Shown here: positions 15,906 to 24,700 of the stretch, piece after piece
How the letters are laid out: each line of letters starts with the position of its first letter
How positions within the stretch are numbered: position 1 is the stretch's first letter
Source of the DNA: an uncultured Roseburia sp.
GTDB taxonomy: Bacteria > Bacillota > Clostridia > Lachnospirales > Lachnospiraceae
Assembly: GCA_934358955.1 (NCBI GenBank)
Contig: CAKRLC010000027.1
Location: 1-27,058, forward strand
Length of the DNA: 27,058 bases
Direction: 5' to 3'
Program-made: the position numbers and the translations under genes
Notes under the pieces: model-generated
The model's database searches: none
The model's input: the letters and a program-made list of their open reading frames with translations, nothing else
What the model was told of the DNA's origin: nothing

Positions 15906-16433
15906 TTATCTTACATAATAAACATAATTTTCTTTTCTTGCAGCTGCTGCTTTCGCAGGTTCTGCCGCATAGCCCAGTGCACAGTGGCCAATTCCTTCAT
16001 ATTCCTCTTCAATTCCAAGATCTGCAAGGATCTTCTTCCCAAAATCAGATTCAAACTCTTCTTTTGCTCTGTGGATCCAGATATTTGCTACGCCAAGACT
16101 CTCTGCTGCATTCATCAGATTGCCCATGACAAGCGATCCATCATACACATGTGTCGGAACTGTTTTCTTTGCAAGCACGATCAGGATCACTGGTGCTCCA
16201 TAAAAAGGATCCATTCCTTCCGGTGCTCCCATAATCTTTCGGTTTTCCTCTGAAAGCTGATCACGCAGTTCTTTCTTTGTCACTGCGATGATGATCGGTG
16301 ACTGCTTTCCCATACCGGTTGCTGCATAAGTTCCTGCTTTTAAAATCTGTTCCAGTGTTTCTTCCGGAATCATATCCGGTTTAAAATTTCTGCAGCTTCT
16401 TCTTGTTTCTAAAACTTTTAATGTGTCGTTCAT
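15906..16433 (-). CDS. nitroreductase-family protein
   Basis: A 175-residue FMN-dependent oxidoreductase. The N-terminal ETRRSCRNFKPDMIPEE carries the Arg-rich FMN phosphate-binding motif. GTYAATGMGKQSPIIIAVT and the helix SLVMGNLMNAAESLGVANIWI are typical of the fold, as is the C-terminal GHCALGYAAEPAKAAA..ENYVYYV. The natural substrate is unknown; the family reduces nitroaromatics, flavins or quinones with NAD(P)H. It is 21 bp downstream of metG on the same strand, with AGGAGG at its start, so it is probably in the T-box-controlled metG transcript. There is no obvious biochemical link with tRNA charging. Confidence 0.9.
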   Translation of the reverse strand: MNDTLKVLETRRSCRNFKPDMIPEETLEQILKAGTYAATGMGKQSPIIIAVTKKELRDQLSEENRKIMGAPEGMDPFYGAPVILIVLAKKTVPTHVYDGSLVMGNLMNAAESLGVANIWIHRAKEEFESDFGKKILADLGIEEEYEGIGHCALGYAAEPAKAAAARKENYVYYVR

Positions 16434-16454
16434 GGCTTGTACCTCCTGCTTTTA

Positions 16455-18455
16455 TTAACAGATTTCAGCTCCACTCGGCATTTTCTTCTCCGGAACCATT
16501 AATGCAAGTTCCCCATTCTCGTCCTCTGCGCAAAGCAGCATACCTTCCGATAAAACGCCTGCCAGTTTTGCCGGTTTTAAGTTCACAAGAACCATAACCT
16601 TTTTACCAACCATTTCTTCCGGTGCATACTGTTTGCGGATACCGGATACGATCTGTTTTACCTGGCTTCCGATTTTTACCTGGGAACAAAGTAATTTTTT
16701 AGACTTTGGAACTGCTTCACAGGCAATGATCTCACCTACCTGGAACTGCATTTTCATAAAATCATCATACTCTATTTCTTCCTTCGGTTCAATATCGATC
16801 ACTGCTTCTGCCTCTTTTGAAACAGCAGCTGCTTCCTCTCCGGCAAGCTTCTTCTGTTCTGCTTCAAACTCAGCCTTCTGTGCAGCTTTGATCTCTTCTA
16901 CCTTTGGCATCACTTCTTTTGCATCGAGACGGGCAAATAAAATTTCCGGTGTGTCCGTTACTTTTCTTCCACTCTCATACAGACCGAACTGATCTAATAC
17001 ATCGTATTCACGAAGCTCTGTATTTAACTGTTTTGCAATCTTTTCTGCTGTTTCCGGCAGGAAGCTGTGAAGCAGGCTTGCTCCGATCGTGATTGCCTCA
17101 GTAAGGTTATATAATACTTCTGCCAGACGGTCATGGTCTGCCTCATCCTTTGCAAGTACCCATGGTGTTGTCTCATCGATATATTTATTGCAACGGCGGA
17201 ACAGGTCAAATACAACTGTAATGGCATCTGCTACACGAAGCTTATCCATCTTCTCCTGTACTTTGTCTCTTGTTCCTGTCACAACAGCCTTTAAGTCCTC
17301 ATCTACTTCTGCTGTAACACCTGTTTTTCTTACCACACCGTCAAAATATTTGTTGCTCATGGAAATGGTTCTGTTTACCAGATTTCCAAGGATATTGGCA
17401 AGATCAGAATTTAATCTCTCAATTACTAATTCCCATGTGATCACACCATCATTTTCAAATGGCATCTCATGAAGAACAAAGTAACGGGTTGCATCTACGC
17501 CAAACAGTCTTACCATATCATCTGCATAGATCACGTTTCCTTTGGATTTACTCATTTTATCCCCGCCCTGTAACAGCCATGGATGTCCAAATACCTGTTT
17601 TGGAAGCGGAAGATCTAATGCCATTAAGAAAATTGGCCAGTAAATCGTATGGAAACGAACAATATCTTTTCCGATCAGATGTAAATCTGCCGGCCAGTTT
17701 TTCTTAAATAAGTCAGAAGAACCATCCGGATCATAGCCAATCTTTGTAATATAGTTTGTCAGTGCATCAAGCCATACATAAACTACATGCTTTGGATCAA
17801 AGTCAACCGGGATTCCCCAGCTGAAGGATGTTCTGGATACACACAGATCCTGTAATCCCGGAAGCAGGAAGTTGTTCATCATCTCGTTCTTACGGGATAC
17901 CGGCTGGATAAATTCCGGGTGTGTATTAATATGCTCGATCAGGCGGTCTGCATATTTGCTCATTTTAAAGAAATATGCTTCTTCCTTTGCCGGTTTTACT
18001 TCACGTCCACAGTCCGGACATTTTCCGTCTACAAGCTGGGATTCTGTCCAGAAAGATTCACATGGAGTACAGTAAAGTCCTTCATAGGATCCTTTATAAA
18101 TATCTCCCTTGTCGTATAATTTTTTGAAAATCTTCTGTACACATTTTTCATGATCCTGATCTGTTGTACGAACAAAGTTATCGTAGGATGTGTTCATCAT
18201 ATCCCAGATCTCTTTTACCTGTCCTGCGACATTATCTACATATTCCTTCGGAGTGATTCCTGCTGCTTCTGCCTTCTCCTGGATCTTCTGACCATGCTCA
18301 TCTGTTCCTGTCTGGAAGTATACATCATAGCCTTCTGCTCTTTTATATCTTGCGATCGCATCTGCCAATACGATTTCGTAAGTGTTACCGATATGCGGTT
18401 TGCCTGATGTATAGGCAATCGCTGTTGTCATGTAATATTTTCCTTTATTGCTCAT
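16455..18455 (-). CDS. metG: methionyl-tRNA synthetase
   Basis: A 666-residue class I aminoacyl-tRNA synthetase that charges tRNA-Met. The HIGH motif appears as HIGN (21-24) and KMSKS is at 300-304. A zinc knuckle in the connective peptide has C129, C132, C146 and C149, placing it in the zinc-containing MetG type. The anticodon-binding helical domain follows, then a Glu/Lys-rich linker with an AEAVIDIEPKEE segment. The C-terminal EMAP-II/tRNA-binding domain (from about 562: DFMKMQFQVGEIIACEAVPKSKKL) mediates dimerisation and tRNA affinity. The gene is preceded by a T-box leader and followed closely by a nitroreductase. It is full length with all motifs intact. Confidence 0.97.
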   Translation of the reverse strand: MSNKGKYYMTTAIAYTSGKPHIGNTYEIVLADAIARYKRAEGYDVYFQTGTDEHGQKIQEKAEAAGITPKEYVDNVAGQVKEIWDMMNTSYDNFVRTTDQDHEKCVQKIFKKLYDKGDIYKGSYEGLYCTPCESFWTESQLVDGKCPDCGREVKPAKEEAYFFKMSKYADRLIEHINTHPEFIQPVSRKNEMMNNFLLPGLQDLCVSRTSFSWGIPVDFDPKHVVYVWLDALTNYITKIGYDPDGSSDLFKKNWPADLHLIGKDIVRFHTIYWPIFLMALDLPLPKQVFGHPWLLQGGDKMSKSKGNVIYADDMVRLFGVDATRYFVLHEMPFENDGVITWELVIERLNSDLANILGNLVNRTISMSNKYFDGVVRKTGVTAEVDEDLKAVVTGTRDKVQEKMDKLRVADAITVVFDLFRRCNKYIDETTPWVLAKDEADHDRLAEVLYNLTEAITIGASLLHSFLPETAEKIAKQLNTELREYDVLDQFGLYESGRKVTDTPEILFARLDAKEVMPKVEEIKAAQKAEFEAEQKKLAGEEAAAVSKEAEAVIDIEPKEEIEYDDFMKMQFQVGEIIACEAVPKSKKLLCSQVKIGSQVKQIVSGIRKQYAPEEMVGKKVMVLVNLKPAKLAGVLSEGMLLCAEDENGELALMVPEKKMPSGAEIC

Positions 18456-18484
18456 TCTCTCTACCTCTTTCTTTTTTATTACAC

Positions 18485-18893
18485 AAAAAAACCGCCCTCT
18501 AATCTCTTAGAAGACGGATTGATTCCGTGTTACCACTTCACTTCATCTGCAACCTCACGGTACAGACCTCTGCATGTTCTCCTGCCTTGCCTGCCTCTGT
18601 CCGGGCAGCCAGCGCTTATCAGAACATCTCCGCTATAACAGGCGGTCCCGTCAGAACTTATCGCATATCTTCTGATGATATCCGTTCAGCCCTGCCACTC
18701 CAAAGCCATATTCCATCTCTCTTTCCCCATTCCCTCGCAGCATGATATTCTGTGTCTCTGCAATATCGTCCACCAGCTTTTCAGTGAACAGAATACCTGC
18801 AGTACCAGAACATCGTGGGAACCTCTCTGCCAGATCACCGACCGGCTATCTGTCGGGTTCCAATTGATGTACTCTCTTTTTCATCGTGTTTTA
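18485..18893 (-). ncRNA. T-box riboswitch leader of metG
   Basis: A tRNA-sensing leader of about 400 nt. On the minus strand the T-box sequence AAGTGGTAACACGG (18538-18525) forms the antiterminator. AAG pairs with CTT and ACGG with CCGT, leaving a 7-nt bulge TGGTAAC whose TGGT would pair with an ACCA tRNA end, as in tRNA-Met with discriminator A. The competing terminator (18485-18517) has an 11-bp stem, a GAGA loop and seven Ts, and uses the same CCGTCTT. Upstream are a stem III-like CGGGACCGCCTGTTATAG and a GAGAGTA segment near the 5' end, expected in stem I. GAATATGG with ATG at 18709-18707 is my best candidate specifier, but the stem I fold was not resolved. The leader is longer than usual. 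Confidence 0.85.
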
Positions 18894-18972
18894 TTCTTAT
18901 AATGCCAGACTTTCTTCGCATAAGATCTGCTCTATCCCAAGCATCTCATGCCTATTTCTTAACATAACACGG

Positions 18973-19015
18973 GAGCACTGAAAAGTCAATGAATACATTG
19001 ATTTTCCAGTACTCC
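18973..19015 (-). repeat. long stem-loop after the zinc-ribbon gene
   Basis: On the minus strand GGAGTACTGGAAAATCAATG pairs with CATTGACTTTTCAGTGCTCC around a TATT loop, with two mismatches. No T-tract follows, so it may act as a processing signal or a weak terminator between the zinc-ribbon gene and the metG leader. Confidence 0.55.
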
Positions 19016-19040
19016 GCGAACACCTCTTAATCCTTTATCG

Positions 19041-19448
19041 CTATTCGTCAAACTTCTCGTCATCTACCACTTCACCGGTAAAATGCTCTGTCTCATTCTC
19101 AAGCTTTGTTCCACAGCTGCTGCAGAAAGCTGCACCAAGCGGCATCTTCGCTCCACAATTTGGACACTCTGAAGCTCCCTGAAGATTTAAAATCTCTGCC
19201 TTCATACGCTCAATCTCTTCCAGTGCTTCACGGATCACTTTAAACTGTTCCTCATTTGCAGCTTCTTCGTCCTCTTTATGCTGTTCATAATACATACGGC
19301 CGAGCTCTGCGTACTGTTTCGTAACAAAATCTTCTTTTGTTTTTACATCTAATTTTAACCTGGCAACCCCGGATACTTCCTTTGCCTTCTGGGATACATC
19401 CTTTCCTGCGGATACCAGTGACTCTTTTACATCATCAAAAAACGACAT
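19041..19448 (-). CDS. small zinc-ribbon protein with helical N-terminus
   Basis: A 135-residue soluble protein. Residues 1-90 are mostly charged helix (VKESLVSAGKDVSQKAKEV, then EEQFKVIREALEEIERMKAEI), a probable coiled coil. A zinc ribbon follows with two CxxC pairs, CPNCGAKMPLGAAFCSSCG, at about 95-113. The acidic C-terminal tail follows. Similar proteins are common and uncharacterised in Lachnospiraceae. AAGGAGG precedes the ATG and a strong promoter lies upstream, so it is a separate transcription unit from the antiporter. The function is unknown. Confidence 0.8.
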   Translation of the reverse strand: MSFFDDVKESLVSAGKDVSQKAKEVSGVARLKLDVKTKEDFVTKQYAELGRMYYEQHKEDEEAANEEQFKVIREALEEIERMKAEILNLQGASECPNCGAKMPLGAAFCSSCGTKLENETEHFTGEVVDDEKFDE

Positions 19449-19518
19449 ACTGATTACCTCCTTGTTCTTTATGACGCCTATATTACATAGCTATCTGTTT
19501 TTCTTCCTATGTTTTGTA

Positions 19519-19547
19519 ATTATACGCTTTTTTCATGGCAGAAACAA
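19519..19547 (-). promoter_or_regulatory. promoter of the zinc-ribbon gene
   Basis: On the minus strand TTGTTT (19542-19547), 17 bp, TATAAT (19519-19524). The -10 box is perfect. The leader to the ATG at 19448 is about 65 nt. Confidence 0.7.
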
Positions 19548-19562
19548 TAATGAGACGACACA

Positions 19563-19591
19563 ATCACTAAATTGTATTATTTATGAGTGAT
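19563..19591 (-). terminator. AT-rich hairpin after the Ca/Na antiporter
   Basis: ATCACT (19563-19568) pairs with AGTGAT (19586-19591), with an AT-rich inner stem AAAT/ATTT. It lies 45 bp past the antiporter stop codon. It has no T-tract, so termination activity is uncertain. Confidence 0.35.
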
Positions 19592-19635
19592 CGGCAGCAT
19601 ATCTGTCCTAAACATGTATCTGTCGTTTCATTCAT

Positions 19636-20604
19636 TTACCGCATACAGATGTAAACCATATATACTGCATACATGAGAAGCATGATCATACCTTCTGTCC
19701 GGTTGATTTTCTTGGAAGTCCATGCAAATCCCCACACGACCACGCTCATAATAATAAGGATCACAATATCAATGATATTTTCCATAAGGAAAGTGACTGG
19801 GCTGATCGCAGCCGCAACACCGAGGATCAGTAAAATATTGAAAATGTTAGAGCCAATCACATTTCCAAGTGCCATATCTACTTCACTCTTTTTCGCAGCC
19901 ACAATGGAAGTCACCAGCTCCGGAAGACTCGTTCCAAGTGCAACGATGGTAAGACCGATCAGTGTCTGGCTTAATCCAAAACCAGCTGCGATCGCAGATG
20001 CCCCATCGACTACAAAATCTCCACCGAATTTGATCGCTACCATACCGCCAACGATAAACAGGATGCATTTCCACATCGGAAGAATCTTAATTTCTTCCTC
20101 TACAAACTCTTCCTCTTCTGCTTCCAGTTTATCTTCGGCGCCTCTTGCCTGCTTTGCAGAATAGATCATCCAAAGCAAATATGCTGCAAAAATAACTAAA
20201 AAGATCACACCATCGATTCTTCCTAAAGACATTCCAAAAAATCCAAGTACAACCAGAAGTCCGGCACAAAGGATGGAAAATGGGAATTCTTTCAATAAGG
20301 TATTTTTGTCGATCGTAAGCGGCGCAAACAAAGCACAGGCTCCACATACGACCATCAGGTTAAAAATATTAGACCCCGATACATTACTCACTGCAAGTGT
20401 ATTATTTCCGGTCATGGATGCTGTCACACTGACTGCAAGCTCCGGTAAACTCGTTCCCATTGCAACGATCGTCATACCGATGATCAGGGATGGCACGTTA
20501 AATTTTTTGGCTACAGATGAGCTTCCCTCTACAAAAAAGTCTGCTCCTTTGATCAGTAATACGAAGCCGATCACTAAGATGATCGCTGATTTTAAAATTT
20601 CCAT
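19636..20604 (-). CDS. calcium/sodium antiporter (CaCA family)
   Basis: A 322-residue cation exchanger of the YrbG/CaCA type, which exports Ca2+ against Na+ or H+ at the membrane. It contains the two inverted alpha-repeats that define the family: IVAMGTSLPELAVSVTASM with GSNIFNLMVV near the start, and IVALGTSLPELVTSIVAA with GSNIFNILLI in the second half. The Glu residues in these repeats bind the ions. An acidic cytoplasmic loop (KLEAEEEEFVEEEI) separates the halves. I chose the ATG at 20604 because AAGGAG lies at the right distance; an upstream in-frame ATG at 20628 lacks this. It is downstream of mntP on the same strand, but a structured repeat of about 100 bp lies between them. Confidence 0.93.
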   Translation of the reverse strand: MEILKSAIILVIGFVLLIKGADFFVEGSSSVAKKFNVPSLIIGMTIVAMGTSLPELAVSVTASMTGNNTLAVSNVSGSNIFNLMVVCGACALFAPLTIDKNTLLKEFPFSILCAGLLVVLGFFGMSLGRIDGVIFLVIFAAYLLWMIYSAKQARGAEDKLEAEEEEFVEEEIKILPMWKCILFIVGGMVAIKFGGDFVVDGASAIAAGFGLSQTLIGLTIVALGTSLPELVTSIVAAKKSEVDMALGNVIGSNIFNILLILGVAAAISPVTFLMENIIDIVILIIMSVVVWGFAWTSKKINRTEGMIMLLMYAVYMVYICMR

Positions 20605-20660
20605 GATGTTTTCTCCTTCTTTTTGCACTATAAAGTTTATGAAAGAATAACAAAATCATC

Positions 20661-20764
20661 GAAGACACGCTCCCGCTATGCGTCGCTCGCAACGGTACTA
20701 AGAAGCCAGCCACGACCAGAAGTCGTTCCTGCCTTCTAAGAACCGGCGGTTCCTCAATGTCTTC
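20661..20764. repeat. structured palindromic element between mntP and the antiporter
   Basis: GAAGACA (20661-20667) and TGTCTTC (20758-20764) bound a long imperfect hairpin. Inside, CGGTACTAAGAAGCCAG and the segment ending CTGCCTTCTAAGAACCG pair, around an inner CACGAC/GTCGT stem, and ACCGGCGGT is itself palindromic. Its GC content is clearly higher than its flanks. It is unlike the 13097/25102 family. No T-run flanks it and no protein is encoded. The rest of the 20605-20852 gap shows nothing further. Confidence 0.6.
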
Positions 20765-20852
20765 TTATGCTTTTGATATTTTTTCATAAACCAGTCTACG
20801 TTTTCTAAAAGTTTTGCGAAACTTAAATTTACGCTATGAATATTACGGAAAG

Positions 20853-21434
20853 TTAGAGTACCAGAATGCCCAGGTGCTCTAAGAGGATCTTCAGCCCGAT
20901 CAGGATCAGAATGATACCTCCTGCCATTTCTGCACGCTTCTGATATCTGCTTCCGAACGCATTACCGACATAGACGCCGATAATGGAAAGCACAAAGGTT
21001 GTCATACCAATGATGAGCATCGCTTCCACGATCGGATACTGCAGAAATGCAAACGTGATTCCGACTGCCAGTGCATCAATGCTTGTTGCGATAGCAAGCA
21101 ACAGCATCTCTTTCATATCAAGCGGCGGATCCATCTGTTTGATCTCCTGTTCTTCCTCCGTCTTTGTTGCCTCGATCACCATTTTTCCTCCAATTAAGGC
21201 AAGCAGGATAAATGCGATCCAGTGATCAATGCTTGTAATGTAGCTTTCAAACTGTGTTCCAAGCGCCCAGCCTATAAAAGGCATCAATGCCTGGAATCCT
21301 CCAAAAAATAATCCAATGATAAATGCCTGTTTATTGTTTACCTTGCGCATGGCAAGGCCCTTACAGACGGACACTGCGAAGGCATCCATCGACAGCCCTA
21401 CGCCAATCAGCAGTAACTCAATTACTAATACCAT
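20853..21434 (-). CDS. mntP: manganese exporter MntP
   Basis: A 193-residue six-helix membrane protein of the MntP (DUF204) family, which exports excess Mn2+. The duplicated half-repeats are visible as GLSMDAFAVSVCKGLAMR and ATSIDALAVGITFAF, each with the conserved Asp used in metal transport. An acidic cytoplasmic loop (TKTEEEQEIKQMD) joins the halves. The start at 21434 has AAGGAG upstream and begins MVLVIELLLIGVGLSMDAF. A longer frame to 21518 would run through the riboswitch terminator and was rejected. Expression is almost certainly controlled by the manganese riboswitch directly upstream, which supports the functional call independently. Confidence 0.95.
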   Translation of the reverse strand: MVLVIELLLIGVGLSMDAFAVSVCKGLAMRKVNNKQAFIIGLFFGGFQALMPFIGWALGTQFESYITSIDHWIAFILLALIGGKMVIEATKTEEEQEIKQMDPPLDMKEMLLLAIATSIDALAVGITFAFLQYPIVEAMLIIGMTTFVLSIIGVYVGNAFGSRYQKRAEMAGGIILILIGLKILLEHLGILVL

Positions 21435-21453
21435 AATCTTCTCCTTTTGCAAT

Positions 21454-21597
21454 AAAAAAGAGACGCCATGTATGCCTCCAGGTATAGTATTCCCATCTGT
21501 GGCATACATGAGTCTCATTCATTAAGATTTGCCAGGTTCAAAAACCGGGTTTGTTGACAAATCACGTCTTCACGCGAACTACTCCCTCACGGAATAT
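21454..21597 (-). ncRNA. yybP-ykoY manganese riboswitch with terminator platform
   Basis: On the minus strand the conserved GGGAGTAG (21586-21579), TTTGTCAACA and GAGAC (21516-21512) occur in the order expected for the yybP-ykoY Mn2+ aptamer. P1 forms between CGTGAG and CTCATG. The same CTCATG is part of the terminator 5' arm: GAGAC and CATGTATGCC pair with GGCATACATG and GTCTC (21460-21516), followed by TTTTTT (21459-21454). The two folds are mutually exclusive, so Mn2+ binding should stabilise P1, prevent the terminator and switch mntP on. Boundaries are by eye. Confidence 0.9.
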
Positions 21598-21639
21598 ATT
21601 CTTTTTATGGAAAAATAAGATTCTTCCAATCGTTGTTTC

Positions 21640-21668
21640 AATATAAAACAGAGTGAACTGTTTGTCAA
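21640..21668 (-). promoter_or_regulatory. promoter of mntP with inverted repeat in the spacer
   Basis: On the minus strand TTGACA (21663-21668), 17 bp, TATATT (21640-21645). The spacer contains AAACAG-N6-CTGTTT (21646-21663), an inverted repeat exactly between the two boxes and a good site for a repressor. It does not look like the known MntR box. The predicted start is about 200 nt before the ATG, giving room for the riboswitch. Confidence 0.75.
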
Positions 21669-21746
21669 TGCATTTTACAAACTTTTTTCAAGTTAGTTCT
21701 GCATAACCGCAATCCCAGTATTTCCGGGGCTTTGGAGATTTTTGTA

Positions 21747-24700
21747 CTAACCTAAAAGCTGCATAATTTCTTCCTTGGTAAATGCAACGGAATCCATTCC
21801 CTCTCCTTCGAGTACCTGCTCGGCAAGCTTTTTCTTTTTCTCCTGGATATCGATGATCTTCTCCTCGATCGTTCCCTGAGAAACAAGCTTGTACACAGTA
21901 ACGACATTTTTCTGTCCGATACGGTGCGCACGGTCTGTAGCCTGGTTCTGGACAGCCACATTCCACCATGGGTCATAATGGATGACAATATCTGCCGCAG
22001 TCAGGTTTAATCCGGTTCCACCTGCTTTTAGGGAAATACAGAATACCGGCACTTCATCCTGATTAAAGCGCTCTACCATCTGCATACGTTTTTCCTTATT
22101 GACTGCACCGGTAAGCATATAATAATCAATACCAAGCTTCTTTAACTGAACAGCAAGATGATCTAACATGGTTGTAAACTGGGAGAACAGAAGTACTTTG
22201 TGCCCACCGTTTACTGCATTTTCAATCAGCTCCATGCACATCTCAAGCTTTGCAGATTCCCCTTTATAATCCTCAAAAAGAAGTGCCGGATCACAGCAAA
22301 GCTGACGCAGCTTCGTAAGCTCTGCAAGAATCTGGATCTTGTTTGCCTTAAACTCAGCCTCGCTCTTGCCGTCTAACATCTTCTTCATCTGCTGTACATG
22401 GGCATCATAAAGCTGTAACTGCTCACCTTCCATCTTTGCATAAACATTTTCTTCAAGTTTTTCCGGAAGATCTTTTAAAACATCTCCCTTCAGACGACGC
22501 AGGATGAATGGTCGGATCATACGCTGTAAACGCTCCATCTTATTTTCATCCTTATTATTCATGATCGGTGTCTCGATCTCTTCCCTGAACTTCTGGTATG
22601 TATATAAAAATCCCGGCATCAGATAGTCAAAAATACTCCACAGCTCGCTCAAGCGGTTTTCAATCGGTGTACCGGTCAGTGCCAGCTTAAAGGCGGCAGT
22701 GATTTTTTTCACTCCTTTTGCTGCCTGTGTGCCTGCATTTTTAATATATTGTGCCTCATCAATTACCTGTACTGCAAAAATAATATTTTTGTAGTGCTCA
22801 ACATCTCTTTTTAAAAGGTCATACGATGTGATCAGAATCTGTCCATCCTTTGTATGCCGGATGATATCCTTTCGCTCCGGCGCACTTCCTGTAACCGTTA
22901 CCGTCTCTAAGGATGGTGCAAAGCGCTCGATCTCTTTCTGCCAGTTATAAACAAGTGATGCCGGACAAACGATCAGCGAACGGCGGCACTCTTTTTCTCC
23001 TGACTCATAATCTGCCTGTTCAGACATTAAAAGACTGATCACCTGTAATGTCTTGCCAAGTCCCATATCATCTGCAAGAATTCCGCCAAAGCCATTCTCA
23101 CGCAGTGTTTTTAACCAGAGGAATCCATTCTTCTGATAATTTCGCATAATACTCTTCAGGGAATCGACAACCTCATAATCACTGTCTTCAATGGTCTTCA
23201 TATTACGGACCATTCCCTTGAATTCTTTGTTCTTATCTATCGTCAGAAGCTGGTTATTCTTTAAAGCCGCATCCAGATACATCGCACGGTATTTTGGAAT
23301 AAGCACCGTTCCCTTTTTCAGGCTCGCCTCGGTCAGCTGTAAATCCTCACTGACTTCTGCAAGTGCACTGATACCGTCTTCGCGGATATCCAAAAAATCT
23401 CCATTTTTCAGACGGATATATTTTTTCTTCCGGTCATACTTGGATAAAAGATATGCCAGCTCCTCTGATGACATCTCATCGGAATGGATCTTTAACTCAA
23501 GCAGATCACTCTTTAAAGAGACACCCACGGATACATTCGGTGCACTTACCACTTTCATATTCCGGAATTTGTCAGATGTATAAATCGCCATAAACTGGCT
23601 CAACCGCTGTAAACCGCCTGCTACAAGCTGATACAGCAGATCTTCATTCTTTGCAATGACAAAAAACGTCTTCGTATGGTCATATTCATTAAAATACGGT
23701 TCCACGAGGCTCTTGATCCGAAGCTCTTCAGACAGATCCCTGACTTCGCCAGGTTCTACTTTTGCAAGCACATTATACTTCGCATCACCATAAACAGCGA
23801 CAAGCTTCGCGCCGACTACATCCATTGCCTGACGATCCAGATACAGTTCGAACTCCGGCTTCGGTGGAACATAAAGTGCCTCATCAAAACTGTCAAACAC
23901 CACCTCAAAGCTGTTTTCCAGCATCGGAAGCAAATCTCTGCAAAACATAGCAAGCTCCGGGCCTGCAATATAGCAGTCACCGCCGACCTGTCGGTACAGG
24001 TATTCGAAAAAGTCTGATACTTTTCCTTTTAGGGTTGGTTCCCCACGGTAAATCTCACCGTCTTCATAAAAATAATAGTACTTATCACCCTCGATCATCC
24101 GGATGTCTTCAAGACTTACAAATGCTCCTGCACTTGCCCCTTTGACGGTAAGCTTTGGTTTCCGGATCTCCCGGTGATATGTATATGGCTCATTGATCTC
24201 ATAACCGATCGTAGCTGTGAACGGTTCTTCTGCAACTGCCTCAAAAAAGCGGTCGATTCCTACGCCATCTAACTCCATTGTCCGCTCATACCCGCCGGTA
24301 TAAGCATAGTATGCATGGAACTTGCTCTGACGCTTCTTATCATCATCCTGCTGCTGCATAAAGCGGATCAGACGTTTTGACTTCTCCGTAAATGCCTCCA
24401 TATGATGATAAAAATCAAGTTTTTTTCCATAATGTACTTTCTCATTCACATGAATCGAATGAAGGAAACCTGAAATATTCTTCAGGATATATTTTGTCTC
24501 AATACCTATCTTAAATTCCAGTCTTGCATAGCCATAATCCATCTCAAAATAAGGCTCTAATTCTACTTTTCCAAGGATCATCTCCGGAAGCATATATTTT
24601 GAAGTGGCCCGCATGGAATACTGTCCAAGCAGATTTTTTAACGGAGGTGCTGTCTCCATGGAAGCGACAGACTTGCGGTCTTCTTCTCCAGTCTTCTCCT

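Noticed and set aside
18527..18902. Plus-strand short frames opposite the metG leader
   Set aside because: They lie antisense to a clearly structured T-box RNA and show no protein-family features.
20605..20628. Longer start for the Ca/Na antiporter at 20628
   Set aside because: AAGGAG sits inside this extension, at the correct distance for the ATG at 20604.
21435..21518. N-terminal extension of mntP up to 21518
   Set aside because: It reads through the riboswitch terminator hairpin; the inner ATG has a good ribosome-binding site and the usual MntP start.
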